40,310 nucleotides of DNA. Origin: Holosporales bacterium (GTDB lineage: Bacteria; Pseudomonadota; Alphaproteobacteria; UBA3830; JAIRMZ01). The notes below the pieces were generated by a model. That model did not search any database and was not told where the DNA came from. It saw only the letters and a program-made list of their open reading frames with translations. This document shows positions 16,386 to 24,540 of the stretch, one piece after another (the stretch's first letter is position 1; every line of letters begins with the position of its first letter). Location of the stretch: positions 1 through 40,310 of the forward strand of contig JAIRST010000059.1 in NCBI GenBank assembly GCA_031255325.1. Reading direction: 5' to 3'. A program made the position numbers and the translations under genes.

Positions 16386-17294
16386 ATGACGATGCTACCG
16401 GACGGTGAATATAAACGCTCTAACAAAAAAAACAAGCAACCTCAGCGGAAAAACTCATTTCTGTTATTGGGTATTGCTGGAGCAGGGGTCTTAGTTTTAT
16501 GTGCATTAGGAATGTGTTTATTTAAAAGCAGCACTCCTTCTTCTAAAACGCCTCTTATCAAGGCGCCGGAAACACCTGCTAAAATATACCCACAGGAATC
16601 CGGTCAGCAAGATCCTTTGCAAGAAACTTCTGTTTACAATCGAATCGCTTCTGCTCCGCAACAAACGCCCTTTCGTTCTGAAGAGGTAAAACCCTTGCCT
16701 GCACCAGAAGAGCCCGTTCCTCCGTTGCAAGAAGAGGAACGTATGGAGTTGACCCCAGAAGAGCGCACTCAGTTGGAAGGCATTGTCGATACTAATAATG
16801 CTGAAGAAGAGGAGGTCTTAGCGGAAAACTTACTGCCCCAATCTTCTACTGCTACGTCTGAAAAACCAACGCCTTTAGAAGAATTAGAGACTGTAATACC
16901 TTCTTCAGGCCCTTCTGATAAAGCTCAGCGTCAAGAGTCCGTCCAAACGGATACGCCTTCTGAATCGAAACAAGGGGGGGTATCGCGCGCAGTGCCTCCT
17001 ATGATAAAAAAATCTCCCTTGCAAAAAGTAACTTTGTCGCATCCTCTCAAAGGATTTAAAGTGCAAATTGCTTCTTTAGAGACACGGGAACACGCTGTGC
17101 AAGAATGGAATCGGTTAAAGCATCGTCCGATTTTTAAGTCCCTTTCTGTTGAAATTGCTCGTGTGGATTTGGGGCGTACAAGAGGCATTCGTCATCGTGT
17201 GTATGTTGGCCCATTTAGCAGCAAACAAGCAGCGGTACGTTTCGTCTCAAAGCTTAAGGATCACCATATCGATGCCTTGGTCGTGACTCCGTGA
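16386..17294 (+). CDS. SPOR-domain membrane protein
   Basis: Predicted type II inner-membrane protein that binds denuded septal peptidoglycan. The 302 residues comprise a basic cytoplasmic tail, one membrane helix (about 25-47, FLLLGIAGAGVLVLCALGMC), a long Pro/Glu/Ser-rich periplasmic linker (about 50-215), and a C-terminal SPOR domain (about 222-302) beginning FKVQIASLETREHAVQEWNR and ending RVYVGPFSSKQAAVRFVSKL, which are the family's two hallmark strands. It directly follows argS with AAGG before the ATG. The argS-SPOR pair is a common alphaproteobacterial arrangement, often followed by nagZ and scpAB, which are absent here. Confidence 0.92.
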   Translation: MTMLPDGEYKRSNKKNKQPQRKNSFLLLGIAGAGVLVLCALGMCLFKSSTPSSKTPLIKAPETPAKIYPQESGQQDPLQETSVYNRIASAPQQTPFRSEEVKPLPAPEEPVPPLQEEERMELTPEERTQLEGIVDTNNAEEEEVLAENLLPQSSTATSEKPTPLEELETVIPSSGPSDKAQRQESVQTDTPSESKQGGVSRAVPPMIKKSPLQKVTLSHPLKGFKVQIASLETREHAVQEWNRLKHRPIFKSLSVEIARVDLGRTRGIRHRVYVGPFSSKQAAVRFVSKLKDHHIDALVVTP

Positions 17295-17344
17295 TGATCA
17301 GAGGTTTTATTGGGAACATTGCCCATAAGTTTTAAGGAAATGAT

Positions 17345-18727
17345 GTGAAAGATTTTAGGATGATGATAGTCAGTACAGTAAGAATAAAGCATTTTATGAG
17401 AAGAGCCTTATTTTTCATTATAGGGTTATGGGTATGCTCAGCTGCTTGTGCAGAGGAGGTAAGTATTGAGGGGGAGGGAATGCCCATTGAAGAGAGCTAT
17501 GAAGAGGCATTGGAAGGCATTCCGCCCGTTGAACCACGGGCTAAGCTGCGGAAAGATACATTCACTCTCAGTTCCGCGTACCTGGAAGGTTACTACACGA
17601 ATCAACAGCTTGCAACGGTTGGGGTAGAGCTTCTGCGTTTTTGGGTAAGGTTAGAAGATTTTTGGGGAGAGAGCTCCCTATTGGTAAAAGCAGGAATTTG
17701 GTTTGGCTTGTATTGGATGTGTTCTACGTTTGAGACAGCTTTCCATGAAACGGGGCATGGTTTAGGAATGAAGGCCTTTGGATATGATTATATGTTAGAG
17801 CACAGTACGAACGGGAAACCTTTTCAAAAAAATGAAAATTTCTTTAAGTTTTTTGTTAACGAATTCGTAAACACAAAAAGAGCAGCATGCAGGGCATCGG
17901 GTAAGTGGATGGATGATATTGCCATGAAGATCTACAGACATGAAGTTGGCATAAATTCGTTAAGCAAGGATGATTATGAGGCGCTTGTTCGAAAAAGTTT
18001 CGTTTTTAAGGCTGGAGGTATAAATAACAATACATACTTCTCCGAAAGGCTTAGTAATGAGATTTTTGAAAGAGAAGACGTAACCATCTCGGAAGGGGTT
18101 TTCTATTTTAACAATCAGCTTTATGGCGCACTGTATGCAGCAACTGCGAAGAAAAGGGGAGACGACCCATACGATATGGATTTATGCTGGAAAACACTTG
18201 GTCTTTCAACAAAGAAAAAAGATATGGAACGAGCTGGGTATATTGCTACACTAACAAGTGGTACGACTTATCGTTTTCTTTACGCAGTTTGGAGAGCATT
18301 CGCAGCTCCTGGTAAGCAGGTGGCTCCTTTTCAGGTTTATGGTGTAAGGGTACCCGATGTTTTTTCTTATGCGACCTCTCAAGGGATGTCGTATAAAGCA
18401 GTGAGTAGCTATAAGATGGATGAACAGAGACAGCTTTTGTTTGGGGTAGAGCATGTTTGGTATGGGAAACCTGCAACAGAATTTAATTTAGGATTAAGGC
18501 ACAGTCTTGGAAAAAGATGGTGTAATTTGTCTTACAAAGGAGTGGTTACTTTTGGAAAGGGGTTGTGTGCTGAGGGTTCTGTGAGTCTTCCTGTTTTAGA
18601 CAGTATTTCTTTCAATGTTGGAGGGGGTACCTATTCCAGTAAAAGCCTGCTGGGAAAAAGACATTCGACAAACCTCACAAAAGACCACAGCTTAAATATC
18701 TTCTGCTCTATTTCTTATGGGTACTGA
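17345..18727 (+). CDS. Secreted protein with HExxH zinc-protease motif and beta-rich C-terminus
   Basis: Family not recognised. The 460-residue product starts at a GTG (17345) with AAGGA 6 nt upstream. A signal peptide follows (MRRALFFIIGLWVCSAACA, cleavage before EEV); an ATG at residue 18 is an alternative start. A hydrophobic helix (SLLVKAGIWFGLYWM) leads into FETAFHETGHGLGMKAFGY, where HETGH (134-138) is a consensus HExxH zinc site. The remainder is mixed, and the last ~110 residues alternate hydrophobic and polar residues with many Gly/Tyr/Phe and end in an aromatic residue (SYGY), like an outer-membrane beta-barrel. It may be an outer-membrane-anchored metalloprotease (inference). It follows the SPOR gene by 50 bp. 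Confidence 0.75.
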   Translation: MKDFRMMIVSTVRIKHFMRRALFFIIGLWVCSAACAEEVSIEGEGMPIEESYEEALEGIPPVEPRAKLRKDTFTLSSAYLEGYYTNQQLATVGVELLRFWVRLEDFWGESSLLVKAGIWFGLYWMCSTFETAFHETGHGLGMKAFGYDYMLEHSTNGKPFQKNENFFKFFVNEFVNTKRAACRASGKWMDDIAMKIYRHEVGINSLSKDDYEALVRKSFVFKAGGINNNTYFSERLSNEIFEREDVTISEGVFYFNNQLYGALYAATAKKRGDDPYDMDLCWKTLGLSTKKKDMERAGYIATLTSGTTYRFLYAVWRAFAAPGKQVAPFQVYGVRVPDVFSYATSQGMSYKAVSSYKMDEQRQLLFGVEHVWYGKPATEFNLGLRHSLGKRWCNLSYKGVVTFGKGLCAEGSVSLPVLDSISFNVGGGTYSSKSLLGKRHSTNLTKDHSLNIFCSISYGY

Positions 18728-18744
18728 ACGATACCTTTTTTACA

Positions 18745-18802
18745 AAGGAGTTTGTGCATTTGATACATAAAAAACACACAGTGAATGATGCAAAACCTCC
18801 TT
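18745..18802. repeat. Imperfect inverted repeat between convergent genes
   Basis: AAGGAGTTTGTGCATT (18745-18760) and AATGATGCAAAACCTCCTT (18784-18802) are imperfect complements separated by 23 nt, in the gap between the HExxH gene and the convergent porin gene. It could end transcription from either side, but no long T-run follows. Confidence 0.35.
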
Positions 18803-18905
18803 ATTATGACCACTCTGGAAGATGCTCTATCTCTCTTATCGAATTCTTTACCTTATAGAACAGAACCGATGCGAAGAAAGTATTCCTGTACTCTTCTCCG
18901 AATCC

Positions 18906-20381
18906 TTAAAAATCAGTTTTTACGCCAATCATGACACGGCTTAGGCTAGCAGAGCCATGCATTTCTGTTTTGCGTTGTCCCCATATATATTCTGTACCAA
19001 TGCGCATATTTTCAAACCCGCTTGGACGCCAATGCAAATTCACGTTCAAAGAGCGTAGCTCTCTATTCACTGGATTCTGTGTCTTCGTTCTACGCAGATA
19101 ATCATGGTTTTTAATGTAGATATACCCAAGCCCTACATCAGACCAGATGGATTTTCCCCAGAAATGCTTGTAGGCAAGCATCCCCCCAACCGTGTGCTGG
19201 GCATGCAATTTGCTGTCTGTGTCTAAGAAAGCTCCTGTCCCGCCGATTTCAAACATATAGCGTCCTCCCCCCCTTCCACCATTAATTTGAGCATTAATCT
19301 CATTATCTTTAAAAATTTTAAGAACGCCGCCGATTCCAGCGACTGCGCCTATAACATCACTCTTTTTTTCAGATTTTTTTGTATGTAAATGACGCAACGC
19401 ACTGCGAAAAGAAAAGTGCCCTTTATCCTGTTTATCAAAAACTACACTAAATCCTATATCTGGACACTGGTCTACGACCAGATTATTAAATGCTTTATTG
19501 CTACTTTGATCTAGACTGTAACGTCCATTAGCCTTGGTAAAATTTGCTTTTCCGTTGGTGTCTAAACATTCTCCTTCTGGGTTTTCTATCGTAGCAATAA
19601 CATGAAGATCATCCCCTACGTGATGCGTATACCGAATCTGCGGCGACCTAAGGGAAACGCCTCCCACAGGAGGGGAAAAATCAACGCCATCAAAAAAAGC
19701 ATTATGGTCACAAAATGCGCCCCAATATTGCCCAATAATAAGAGGACCATACTCTACATACACGTGTCGAACACGCAAAAGAGCTTGGTTTGTCGTATTC
19801 TCTCCCCCTACAAGGTCTTGCGCTCCAAAGAAATCGCACTCTAAAAAAAGACGGACAACAGTATCTTTACCACCCAATTGTGCTGGCGTTAAAGTTTCAA
19901 TACCATAACGTGTTTCTTTTAGGTGTGCCCGCGTAAGATGTTTGTCGTTCCCATATAAAGGAATACTTGTAACATGCATGAGATCATATCCAGCGCCATA
20001 TTCCACAGAATTATTCAGATCATGAATAATTTGCATACGTACCGATGCCCATACTTTCGCATCGGATTTCATTCCAGGAATCAGGAAATATCCCGGACGA
20101 GGTTTCTGTTCCTCATGGACTTTTTGCTCCGATACCGCTTGGTGTGCTTCTAAAGCAGCTAATCGGTTTTTTAGTTTCTGGAGCTCACACTGTACTGCTT
20201 TTTGCTTATGAGGTTGAGAAATATCACATTTCTGGGATTCAGCAGCTTGGTGTGTTTCTAGTGTCTCTAGTTGAGTTTTGAACTCTTGAATTTCGGGTTG
20301 AGTCGTTTCTGCCATAACCGGCGAAAGAAACATCGCAAAGCTAAAGTTTATACTTGCCAACACAATGCCCCATCGACACAT
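18906..20381 (-). CDS. Outer-membrane porin with N-terminal coiled coil (DcaP-like)
   Basis: Likely trimeric porin for small anionic or nutrient solutes. The start is the ATG at 20381, preceded by a strong AAAGGAGG; the frame runs further upstream without a better site. The 491 residues comprise a signal peptide (MCRWGIVLASINFSFAMFL, cleavage after VMA), a Gln/Glu/Leu-rich coiled coil (about 28-90) containing two related segments (LETLETHQAAESQK and LAALEAHQAVSEQK), then SDAKVWASVRMQIIHDLNN and many amphipathic strands with FLECDFFG, LRVRHVYVEYGPLIIGQYW and GFSVVFDKQDKGHFSFR. It ends with RVMIGVKTDF, a C-terminal Phe as in outer-membrane proteins. The plan matches DcaP/OprP-like porins with an N-terminal coiled coil. 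Some Gly-rich loops suggest lineage-specific variation. Confidence 0.85.
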   Translation of the reverse strand: MCRWGIVLASINFSFAMFLSPVMAETTQPEIQEFKTQLETLETHQAAESQKCDISQPHKQKAVQCELQKLKNRLAALEAHQAVSEQKVHEEQKPRPGYFLIPGMKSDAKVWASVRMQIIHDLNNSVEYGAGYDLMHVTSIPLYGNDKHLTRAHLKETRYGIETLTPAQLGGKDTVVRLFLECDFFGAQDLVGGENTTNQALLRVRHVYVEYGPLIIGQYWGAFCDHNAFFDGVDFSPPVGGVSLRSPQIRYTHHVGDDLHVIATIENPEGECLDTNGKANFTKANGRYSLDQSSNKAFNNLVVDQCPDIGFSVVFDKQDKGHFSFRSALRHLHTKKSEKKSDVIGAVAGIGGVLKIFKDNEINAQINGGRGGGRYMFEIGGTGAFLDTDSKLHAQHTVGGMLAYKHFWGKSIWSDVGLGYIYIKNHDYLRRTKTQNPVNRELRSLNVNLHWRPSGFENMRIGTEYIWGQRKTEMHGSASLSRVMIGVKTDF

Positions 20382-20417
20382 ATATCCTCCTTTTTTGCAA
20401 AATAGCGTTTGCATATT

Positions 20418-20432
20418 AACATTACAAATGTT
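20418..20432. promoter_or_regulatory. Dyad in the porin upstream region
   Basis: AACATT-ACA-AATGTT is a perfect 6+6 inverted repeat, 37 bp upstream of the porin ATG, where a promoter would be expected. It is operator-like, but no regulator can be named. Confidence 0.35.
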
Positions 20433-20485
20433 GAACAATCCTTAAAATCCTATAAAAGTATTAACCTTCAAAATTCCTGAGCCTT

Positions 20486-21226
20486 TTACTTTATCGTAGT
20501 CGCAATAGCGGCTTCTTGGAGGGCTTTTATCGATGTTGTTGCGCTTTCAGCAAGGGATACCATATCGATAAGAGTCTTTTGGGAGAACGTGGTTTTTTCT
20601 CCCGTTACCTGGATTTCGACTAGTGTTCCCGTTCCAGAAAAGACAAAATTTGCATCCACTTCTGCTATACTATCTTCTGCATAGTCTAAATCTAACAGCA
20701 CATGCCCCATAACAACACCACAGGAAATTGCCGTAACAGAGTCCTTAATAGGATAATCTGTTAGAATACCTCTGAATATCGCCTGTTTAAAGCATTGCGC
20801 CATGGCAACATAAGCTCCGCAAATAGAAGCCACACGGGTACCTCCATCGGCTTCGATAACATCGCAATCGATTCTTACTTGGCGTTCTCCTATTTTCTTT
20901 AAGTCAACGCTAGAACGCAGCGCCCGTCCAATCAAACGCTGGATTTCTTGCGACCGTCCCGATGGACGTCCTCGATGCGTCTCGCGATCAACGCGCGGTC
21001 GCGTAGATCCTGGTAAAAGCGCATACTCCGCTGTTATCCAGCCGCTTCCAGATCCCCGTAAAAAGGAAGCGGTGCGCTCTTCTAAAAAAGCGGAACACAA
21101 AACATGCGTTCCTCCAAATTTCACAAGACAACTGCCGTCAGGATGGTTAAGATAGGCGGGAAGAAATTCTATAGGACGCATTGTATGCGGCGCACGATGA
21201 GATGGGCGGATAAATGAGGGATACAT
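20486..21226 (-). CDS. rph: Ribonuclease PH
   Basis: Phosphorolytic 3'-5' exoribonuclease that trims tRNA 3' ends. The 246 residues begin with IRPSHRAPHTMRPIEF (family RPxGRxxxxLRP) and include the active-site blocks ERTASFLRGSGSGWITAEYALLPG, RPRVDRETHRGRPSGRSQEIQRLIGR and IDCDVIEADGGTRVASICGA, with the conserved Arg and Asp residues. It is divergently arranged from hrcA with 70 bp between starts, a conserved alphaproteobacterial pairing. It is complete and close to the usual 238-residue length. Confidence 0.97.
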   Translation of the reverse strand: MYPSFIRPSHRAPHTMRPIEFLPAYLNHPDGSCLVKFGGTHVLCSAFLEERTASFLRGSGSGWITAEYALLPGSTRPRVDRETHRGRPSGRSQEIQRLIGRALRSSVDLKKIGERQVRIDCDVIEADGGTRVASICGAYVAMAQCFKQAIFRGILTDYPIKDSVTAISCGVVMGHVLLDLDYAEDSIAEVDANFVFSGTGTLVEIQVTGEKTTFSQKTLIDMVSLAESATTSIKALQEAAIATTIK

Positions 21227-21245
21227 ATGATATTACCTTTTTGTT

Positions 21246-21276
21246 TTGTATTTTATAAAGCTTATTCTTATATAAT
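21246..21276 (+). promoter_or_regulatory. Possible promoter of hrcA-grpE
   Basis: TATAAT at 21271-21276 is a consensus -10, 20 bp before the hrcA ATG. The best -35 (TTGTAT, 21246-21251) has a long 19-nt spacer. No CIRCE inverted repeat is visible between rph and hrcA. Confidence 0.4.
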
Positions 21277-21296
21277 CTTTCAAGGGAAAAAACAGC

Positions 21297-22361
21297 ATGC
21301 CGCTTTCTGAAAACTTAGATAGGAGAACGCAAGAGATTTTTCGTTGTCTTGTGGACGCTTACCTTGAAACGGGAGAACCCGTCGGATCGCGAACATTGTC
21401 GCATCGATTAGGGCTATCTTTGTCTCCCGCTACAATCCGCAACATTATGGCCGATCTTGAAGAAGCTGGCCTTTTATATGCGCCACATGTTTCCGCAGGG
21501 CGTTTGCCTACGGAGGCGGGGATGGGTTTATTCGTCCATGCCCTTCTCGAGGTTGGTGATATTTCCAAGGAAGAGCAAGAGTATCTGGAACGATTATGTG
21601 TCACAGGAAAGCATTCTCCTACAGAAGCCATTGAGCACGTTACAGCAGCGCTTTCAGGATTATCTGAATGTGCAGGGCTTGTTCTTGCGCCGAAAGTGGA
21701 AGCAGCTTTACATCATATTGAATTCGTTCATTTATCTTCCGGACGCGCCCTCGTTATCCTTGTGATGGAAGACGATACAGTGGAAAATCGTATCATCAAT
21801 GTTCCTCCAGGACTTCCCACCTCTATTTTGACTGAAGCTACGAATTATCTTAACGCGCGCGTTATTGGTAAAACTTTAAAAGAAGCTTGGACATTTGTAA
21901 GAGTTGAGCTTGCAGAATGCAAAGCACAACTTGATGAGCTTACACGCAAACTAGTAGAAGCAGGACTTGCAACACAAACACCCTCAACTTCTCCTCTTAA
22001 TTATGTTGTTGTACGTGGACAAGGAAATTTGCTGCGTCATGTACGTGAGGATGGAGATCTTGTGCATTTACGGCGTCTTTTCTCGATACTGGAAACGCGA
22101 GAAGCGCTTTCCCATCTTTTAGAGGCTACCCTTGCCGGAGAAGGTGTGCAAATCTTTATAGGCATGGAGAATGCCCTCTTTACTTCTTCTGGGTGTTCTG
22201 TAATCGTTTCTCCCTGTGTAGTTGAGAGCTCTAACAGAAAATCTCGTGTTATCGGAGCAGTAGGCGTTGTAGGGCCAACAAGAATGAATTATTCTCGCGT
22301 CATTCCTCTTGTTGATTTTACCTCGCGTGTTGTCGGTCGGTTGTTGGGGGAACAAGGATAA
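21297..22361 (+). CDS. hrcA: Heat-inducible transcription repressor HrcA
   Basis: DNA-binding repressor of chaperone genes that acts on CIRCE sites. The 354 residues have the N-terminal winged helix with LVDAYLETGEPVGSRTLS and LSPATIRNIMADLEEAGLL followed by HVSAGRLPTEAGMGLFV, the signature of the family, then the GAF-like dimerisation and insert domains with GxENxLF (IGMENALFTSSGCSVIV) and a C-terminal IGAVGVVGPTRMNYSRVIPLV block. It is complete and is followed by grpE after 10 bp, so it regulates or is co-regulated with a stress gene. No CIRCE element is seen near its own start, so autorepression through that site is not evident here. Confidence 0.96.
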   Translation: MPLSENLDRRTQEIFRCLVDAYLETGEPVGSRTLSHRLGLSLSPATIRNIMADLEEAGLLYAPHVSAGRLPTEAGMGLFVHALLEVGDISKEEQEYLERLCVTGKHSPTEAIEHVTAALSGLSECAGLVLAPKVEAALHHIEFVHLSSGRALVILVMEDDTVENRIINVPPGLPTSILTEATNYLNARVIGKTLKEAWTFVRVELAECKAQLDELTRKLVEAGLATQTPSTSPLNYVVVRGQGNLLRHVREDGDLVHLRRLFSILETREALSHLLEATLAGEGVQIFIGMENALFTSSGCSVIVSPCVVESSNRKSRVIGAVGVVGPTRMNYSRVIPLVDFTSRVVGRLLGEQG

Positions 22362-22371
22362 GGAGAGGCAA

Positions 22372-22944
22372 ATGGAGAAATGTCATTCAGATCATAAGTG
22401 TCACTGCATGAAAGAGCCTTCGAAAATAAACCAAGAAGCACCCGTTCCAGAGTCGGTAATACCTGTCGAACCGGTTCAGGAGAAAACAGATCAAGAGCAA
22501 TGGGAAGAAGAGAGAACTAAGCTTAAAGACCAGTTACTGCGAAATTTGGCGGATTTAGAGAACTTTCGCAAGCGTGCAGAACGAGAACGTGAAGAAGCCC
22601 TTAAATACGGCGTTACGAAATTTGCAAAGGATTTTTTAACCGTTCTTGATGCGTTTCAGAAAGCGTTGCATGTTTCCGATGAGGCGCCCTCTTCCGTTAT
22701 TTTGGAAGGATTGCGAATTGCTGAAAAAGAATTCTCATCAACGCTTAATCGTCATGGAGTGAAAAGTATTCCTATCCAAAAAGGAGATACGTTTGATCCT
22801 GCCTATCACCAGGCAATGCTTGAGATCGAAACAACGGATTATCCCGCTGGATGCATCGTTGAGATTTTACAAACAGGATATACGCTACAAGAACGCCTCT
22901 TACGCCCTGCTCTTGTAGGTGTCTCTAAAAGCGTGAAACTTTAG
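22372..22944 (+). CDS. grpE: Nucleotide exchange factor GrpE
   Basis: Exchanges ADP for ATP on DnaK. The start is the ATG at 22372 with AAGGAGAGG upstream, giving 190 residues; the frame extends back into hrcA but lacks a site there. The N-terminal ~50 residues are acidic/Pro-rich and contain a His/Cys cluster (CHSDHKCHC). A coiled coil follows, with RDLENFRKR-type sequence (NLADLENFRKRAEREREEAL), then the C-terminal wing with FDPAYHQAM and GYTLQERLLRPALVGVSK, the GrpE signature. It is the second gene of hrcA-grpE; dnaK-dnaJ are not in the window. Confidence 0.96.
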   Translation: MEKCHSDHKCHCMKEPSKINQEAPVPESVIPVEPVQEKTDQEQWEEERTKLKDQLLRNLADLENFRKRAEREREEALKYGVTKFAKDFLTVLDAFQKALHVSDEAPSSVILEGLRIAEKEFSSTLNRHGVKSIPIQKGDTFDPAYHQAMLEIETTDYPAGCIVEILQTGYTLQERLLRPALVGVSKSVKL

Positions 22945-22987
22945 TGCTCATACTATAAAATGACGCCTGCAGTGGTTTATATGTGTT

Positions 22988-22999
22988 GTGAACGTTCAC
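22988..22999. promoter_or_regulatory. 12-bp perfect palindrome downstream of grpE
   Basis: GTGAACGTTCAC lies 44 bp after the grpE stop and 144 bp before the frameshifted secreted gene. It is operator-like. It does not match the alphaproteobacterial LexA direct-repeat form (GAAC-N7-GAAC). Confidence 0.3.
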
Positions 23000-23580
23000 G
23001 ATGTGACTTTCAAAAAAGCTTTCTAAGTTTGGTCTGCTTTTATTTTTGGCAATATTCTTTATTGCTCGAATAAGGATTAATTCCTTGTGCTTTATTTTTG
23101 TAAAAATATAACAGTTAAAATTTCAAACAAAGAAAGAAAACAAATGAATATACAATTTCGCATTACAGGACTATTACTGATAGCTTTCTCATGCCAGCAT
23201 TTAATGGGTATGCCTCCTTCAAAACTTAACAAAATTACCGAGACACAATGTGGAAGTGATCCGGGCGAAGGATTAAAGGTATTTTTTAGCAAACAAGATC
23301 AAAACCCCCGTCCTATGTTTATTAGTACCAATCCTGGCGCATGCCTTCCAGTGGTTGAAGATAAAATAAAGAATAAGGGGGAAACAACTTTACAGGATAT
23401 AAGAAGGATTGGTAAATTATCCGCACTTTATAATATTTTGTATGATGGAAGTCGCAATAAGAATGATTTGCTTTTTCTAAGATATCTATTGGCACTTCGT
23501 GGGCAATTAGATTTTAATTCCTTATTCTTGTACAATAAATTGATGGTCTTTGGAGAAGGACAGACGCTTCTCTGTCCTAG

Positions 23581-23648
23581 TGGAACAGCTCTTGGAAAAA
23601 CGTTTAATGACCATCTGAAGGAGGCACGTTTAAATGCGTCTTCTGGGG
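23581..23648 (+). repeat. Dispersed in-frame coding repeat, copy 2
   Basis: 65 of 68 bases match the reverse complement of 7111-7178. It encodes GTALGKTFNDHLKEARLNA in the same frame as copy 1, although the host proteins are unrelated. Three differences are spread out, so both copies have been kept open. Similarity continues weakly to about 23685 (PYSQAENNW vs SYAQAKKDR). Confidence 0.85.
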
Positions 23649-24102
23649 GCCGCCCTTATTCACAAGCAGAAAATAATTGGATGAAGAGAGCTGGCATAGT
23701 AGAAAACATACCTATAGAGTACTTCTTCACGCTACGAGAAATAAATCTTATGAAGTGGGATATTAAACCTTTATTGGTTGCTTTTTCATTGAAAAAAATA
23801 GTTTTGATATACCGTCTAAAGATGAGTGTAAAAAGATTGCAGAATATTCTAAGAAGAAGGAAAACTATTCTTTTGTAGAGTCTATACTCGCGTTTTATGC
23901 CCCCTTGTTCCAGGAATGGGAGAATAAAAATGATCAAGAAAATGGAATAAAGGTAGCACATAATGAGTCAGTAATTGAGTATCTGAAAAATAACAAACTT
24001 CCACAGGACAGCCCGAAAATACTATTCACATCACGTTCACTATATTCACTGACTCCATCAAATTCACCTTTAGTACCGCAAAAGGTGGTAGAGAGAGAGG
24101 CT

Positions 24103-24168
24103 CAACGGAACAGTTCGCCTAAAAGAGAGAATACTCAATGGAACGGTTCGCCTAAAATAGAAAAATCC
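24103..24168 (+). repeat. Two-copy 33-nt tandem repeat in coding sequence
   Basis: CAACGGAACAGTTCGCCTAA (24103) recurs as CAATGGAACGGTTCGCCTAA at 24136 with a 33-nt period, encoding QRNSSPKREN and QWNGSPKIEK in the C-terminal low-complexity part of the frameshifted secreted gene. Confidence 0.7.
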
Positions 24169-24277
24169 AACTCAAGTAATAAAATACAAATAGGCAAGTT
24201 GCCATCCGCATCTGATGAAAATGGGTTCAAAACAGCAAATGTTTCCGGTGAGACTAATGGTGCACCTATTTAAAATA

Positions 24278-24305
24278 AGCCTTTTCAGTTAAAGGAAAGC
24301 TTTTT
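24278..24305 (+). terminator. Weak intrinsic terminator after the frameshifted secreted gene
   Basis: A short CCTTT/AAAGG stem with flanking AGC/GCT complementarity is followed by TTTTT, 5 bp after the stop. The stem is AT-rich and bulged, so function is uncertain. Confidence 0.4.
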
Positions 24306-24323
24306 CTCTCTTTATCCTCTATT

Positions 24324-24540
24324 TTAAAACAGTAACAATGCATCCGATAGCGTGTTCTTTTCGTCTACAGATAAATGTTTACTAAGGGAAGAGATCAATA
24401 ATTGCTTCGATATGACTCTTTTTAAGGCGTACATGGAATTAATGCTATCATTAGGAATAAGATCTAACTTATTAAAATTATCTGTGAATAGGAAGGGGTT
24501 TTTCCAAAGAGGTGCGCTTGAGTGTTGGGCATAATGCTCC
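24324..24540 (-). pseudogene. Possible 3' remnant of an unknown gene downstream of rlmN
   Basis: On the minus strand an open frame enters from within rlmN (different frame) and continues about 72 codons past the rlmN stop to TAA at 24324. The part outside rlmN has protein-like content (NPFLFTDNFNKLDLIPNDS, then ISSLSKHLSVDEKNTLSDA and LLLF). It resembles the tail of a secreted orphan rather than random sequence, but no start or ribosome binding site exists. A stub of 36 residues from an internal ATG is an alternative. Low confidence. Confidence 0.3.

Larger units (their letters stand above)
23144..24273 (+). pseudogene. Secreted protein of unknown function, split by a -1 frameshift at an A7 tract
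   Basis: Family not recognised. The first part (23144-23878) starts at ATG 23144 with a signal peptide (MNIQFRITGLLLIAFS, cleavage near QHLMG), and carries the dispersed coding repeat at 23581-23648. Around 23791-23797 the sequence has seven A residues. Reading one base back restores a long frame with protein-like sequence (KKNSFDIPSKDECKKIAEYS, then FVESILAFYAPLFQEWENKN) that runs to TAA at 24273, giving about 376 residues in total. One lost A from A8 would explain it. Possibilities are a real inactivation, transcriptional slippage that still gives full-length protein, or a sequencing error. The C-terminal part is low complexity, with a 33-nt tandem duplication. Confidence 0.7.

Noticed and set aside
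21227..21296. CIRCE element controlling hrcA-grpE
   Set aside because: No TTAGCACTC-N9-GAGTGCTAA-like inverted repeat is present between rph and hrcA.
22988..22999. LexA box at the grpE-downstream palindrome
   Set aside because: Alphaproteobacterial LexA sites are direct repeats (GAAC-N7-GAAC); this is an uninterrupted palindrome next to no SOS gene.
23791..23797. Programmed -1 ribosomal frameshifting at the A7 tract
   Set aside because: The zero-frame register (TTG AAA AAA ATA) does not make a canonical X-XXY-YYZ slippery heptamer and no strong downstream stem was noticed; mutation or transcriptional slippage is more likely.
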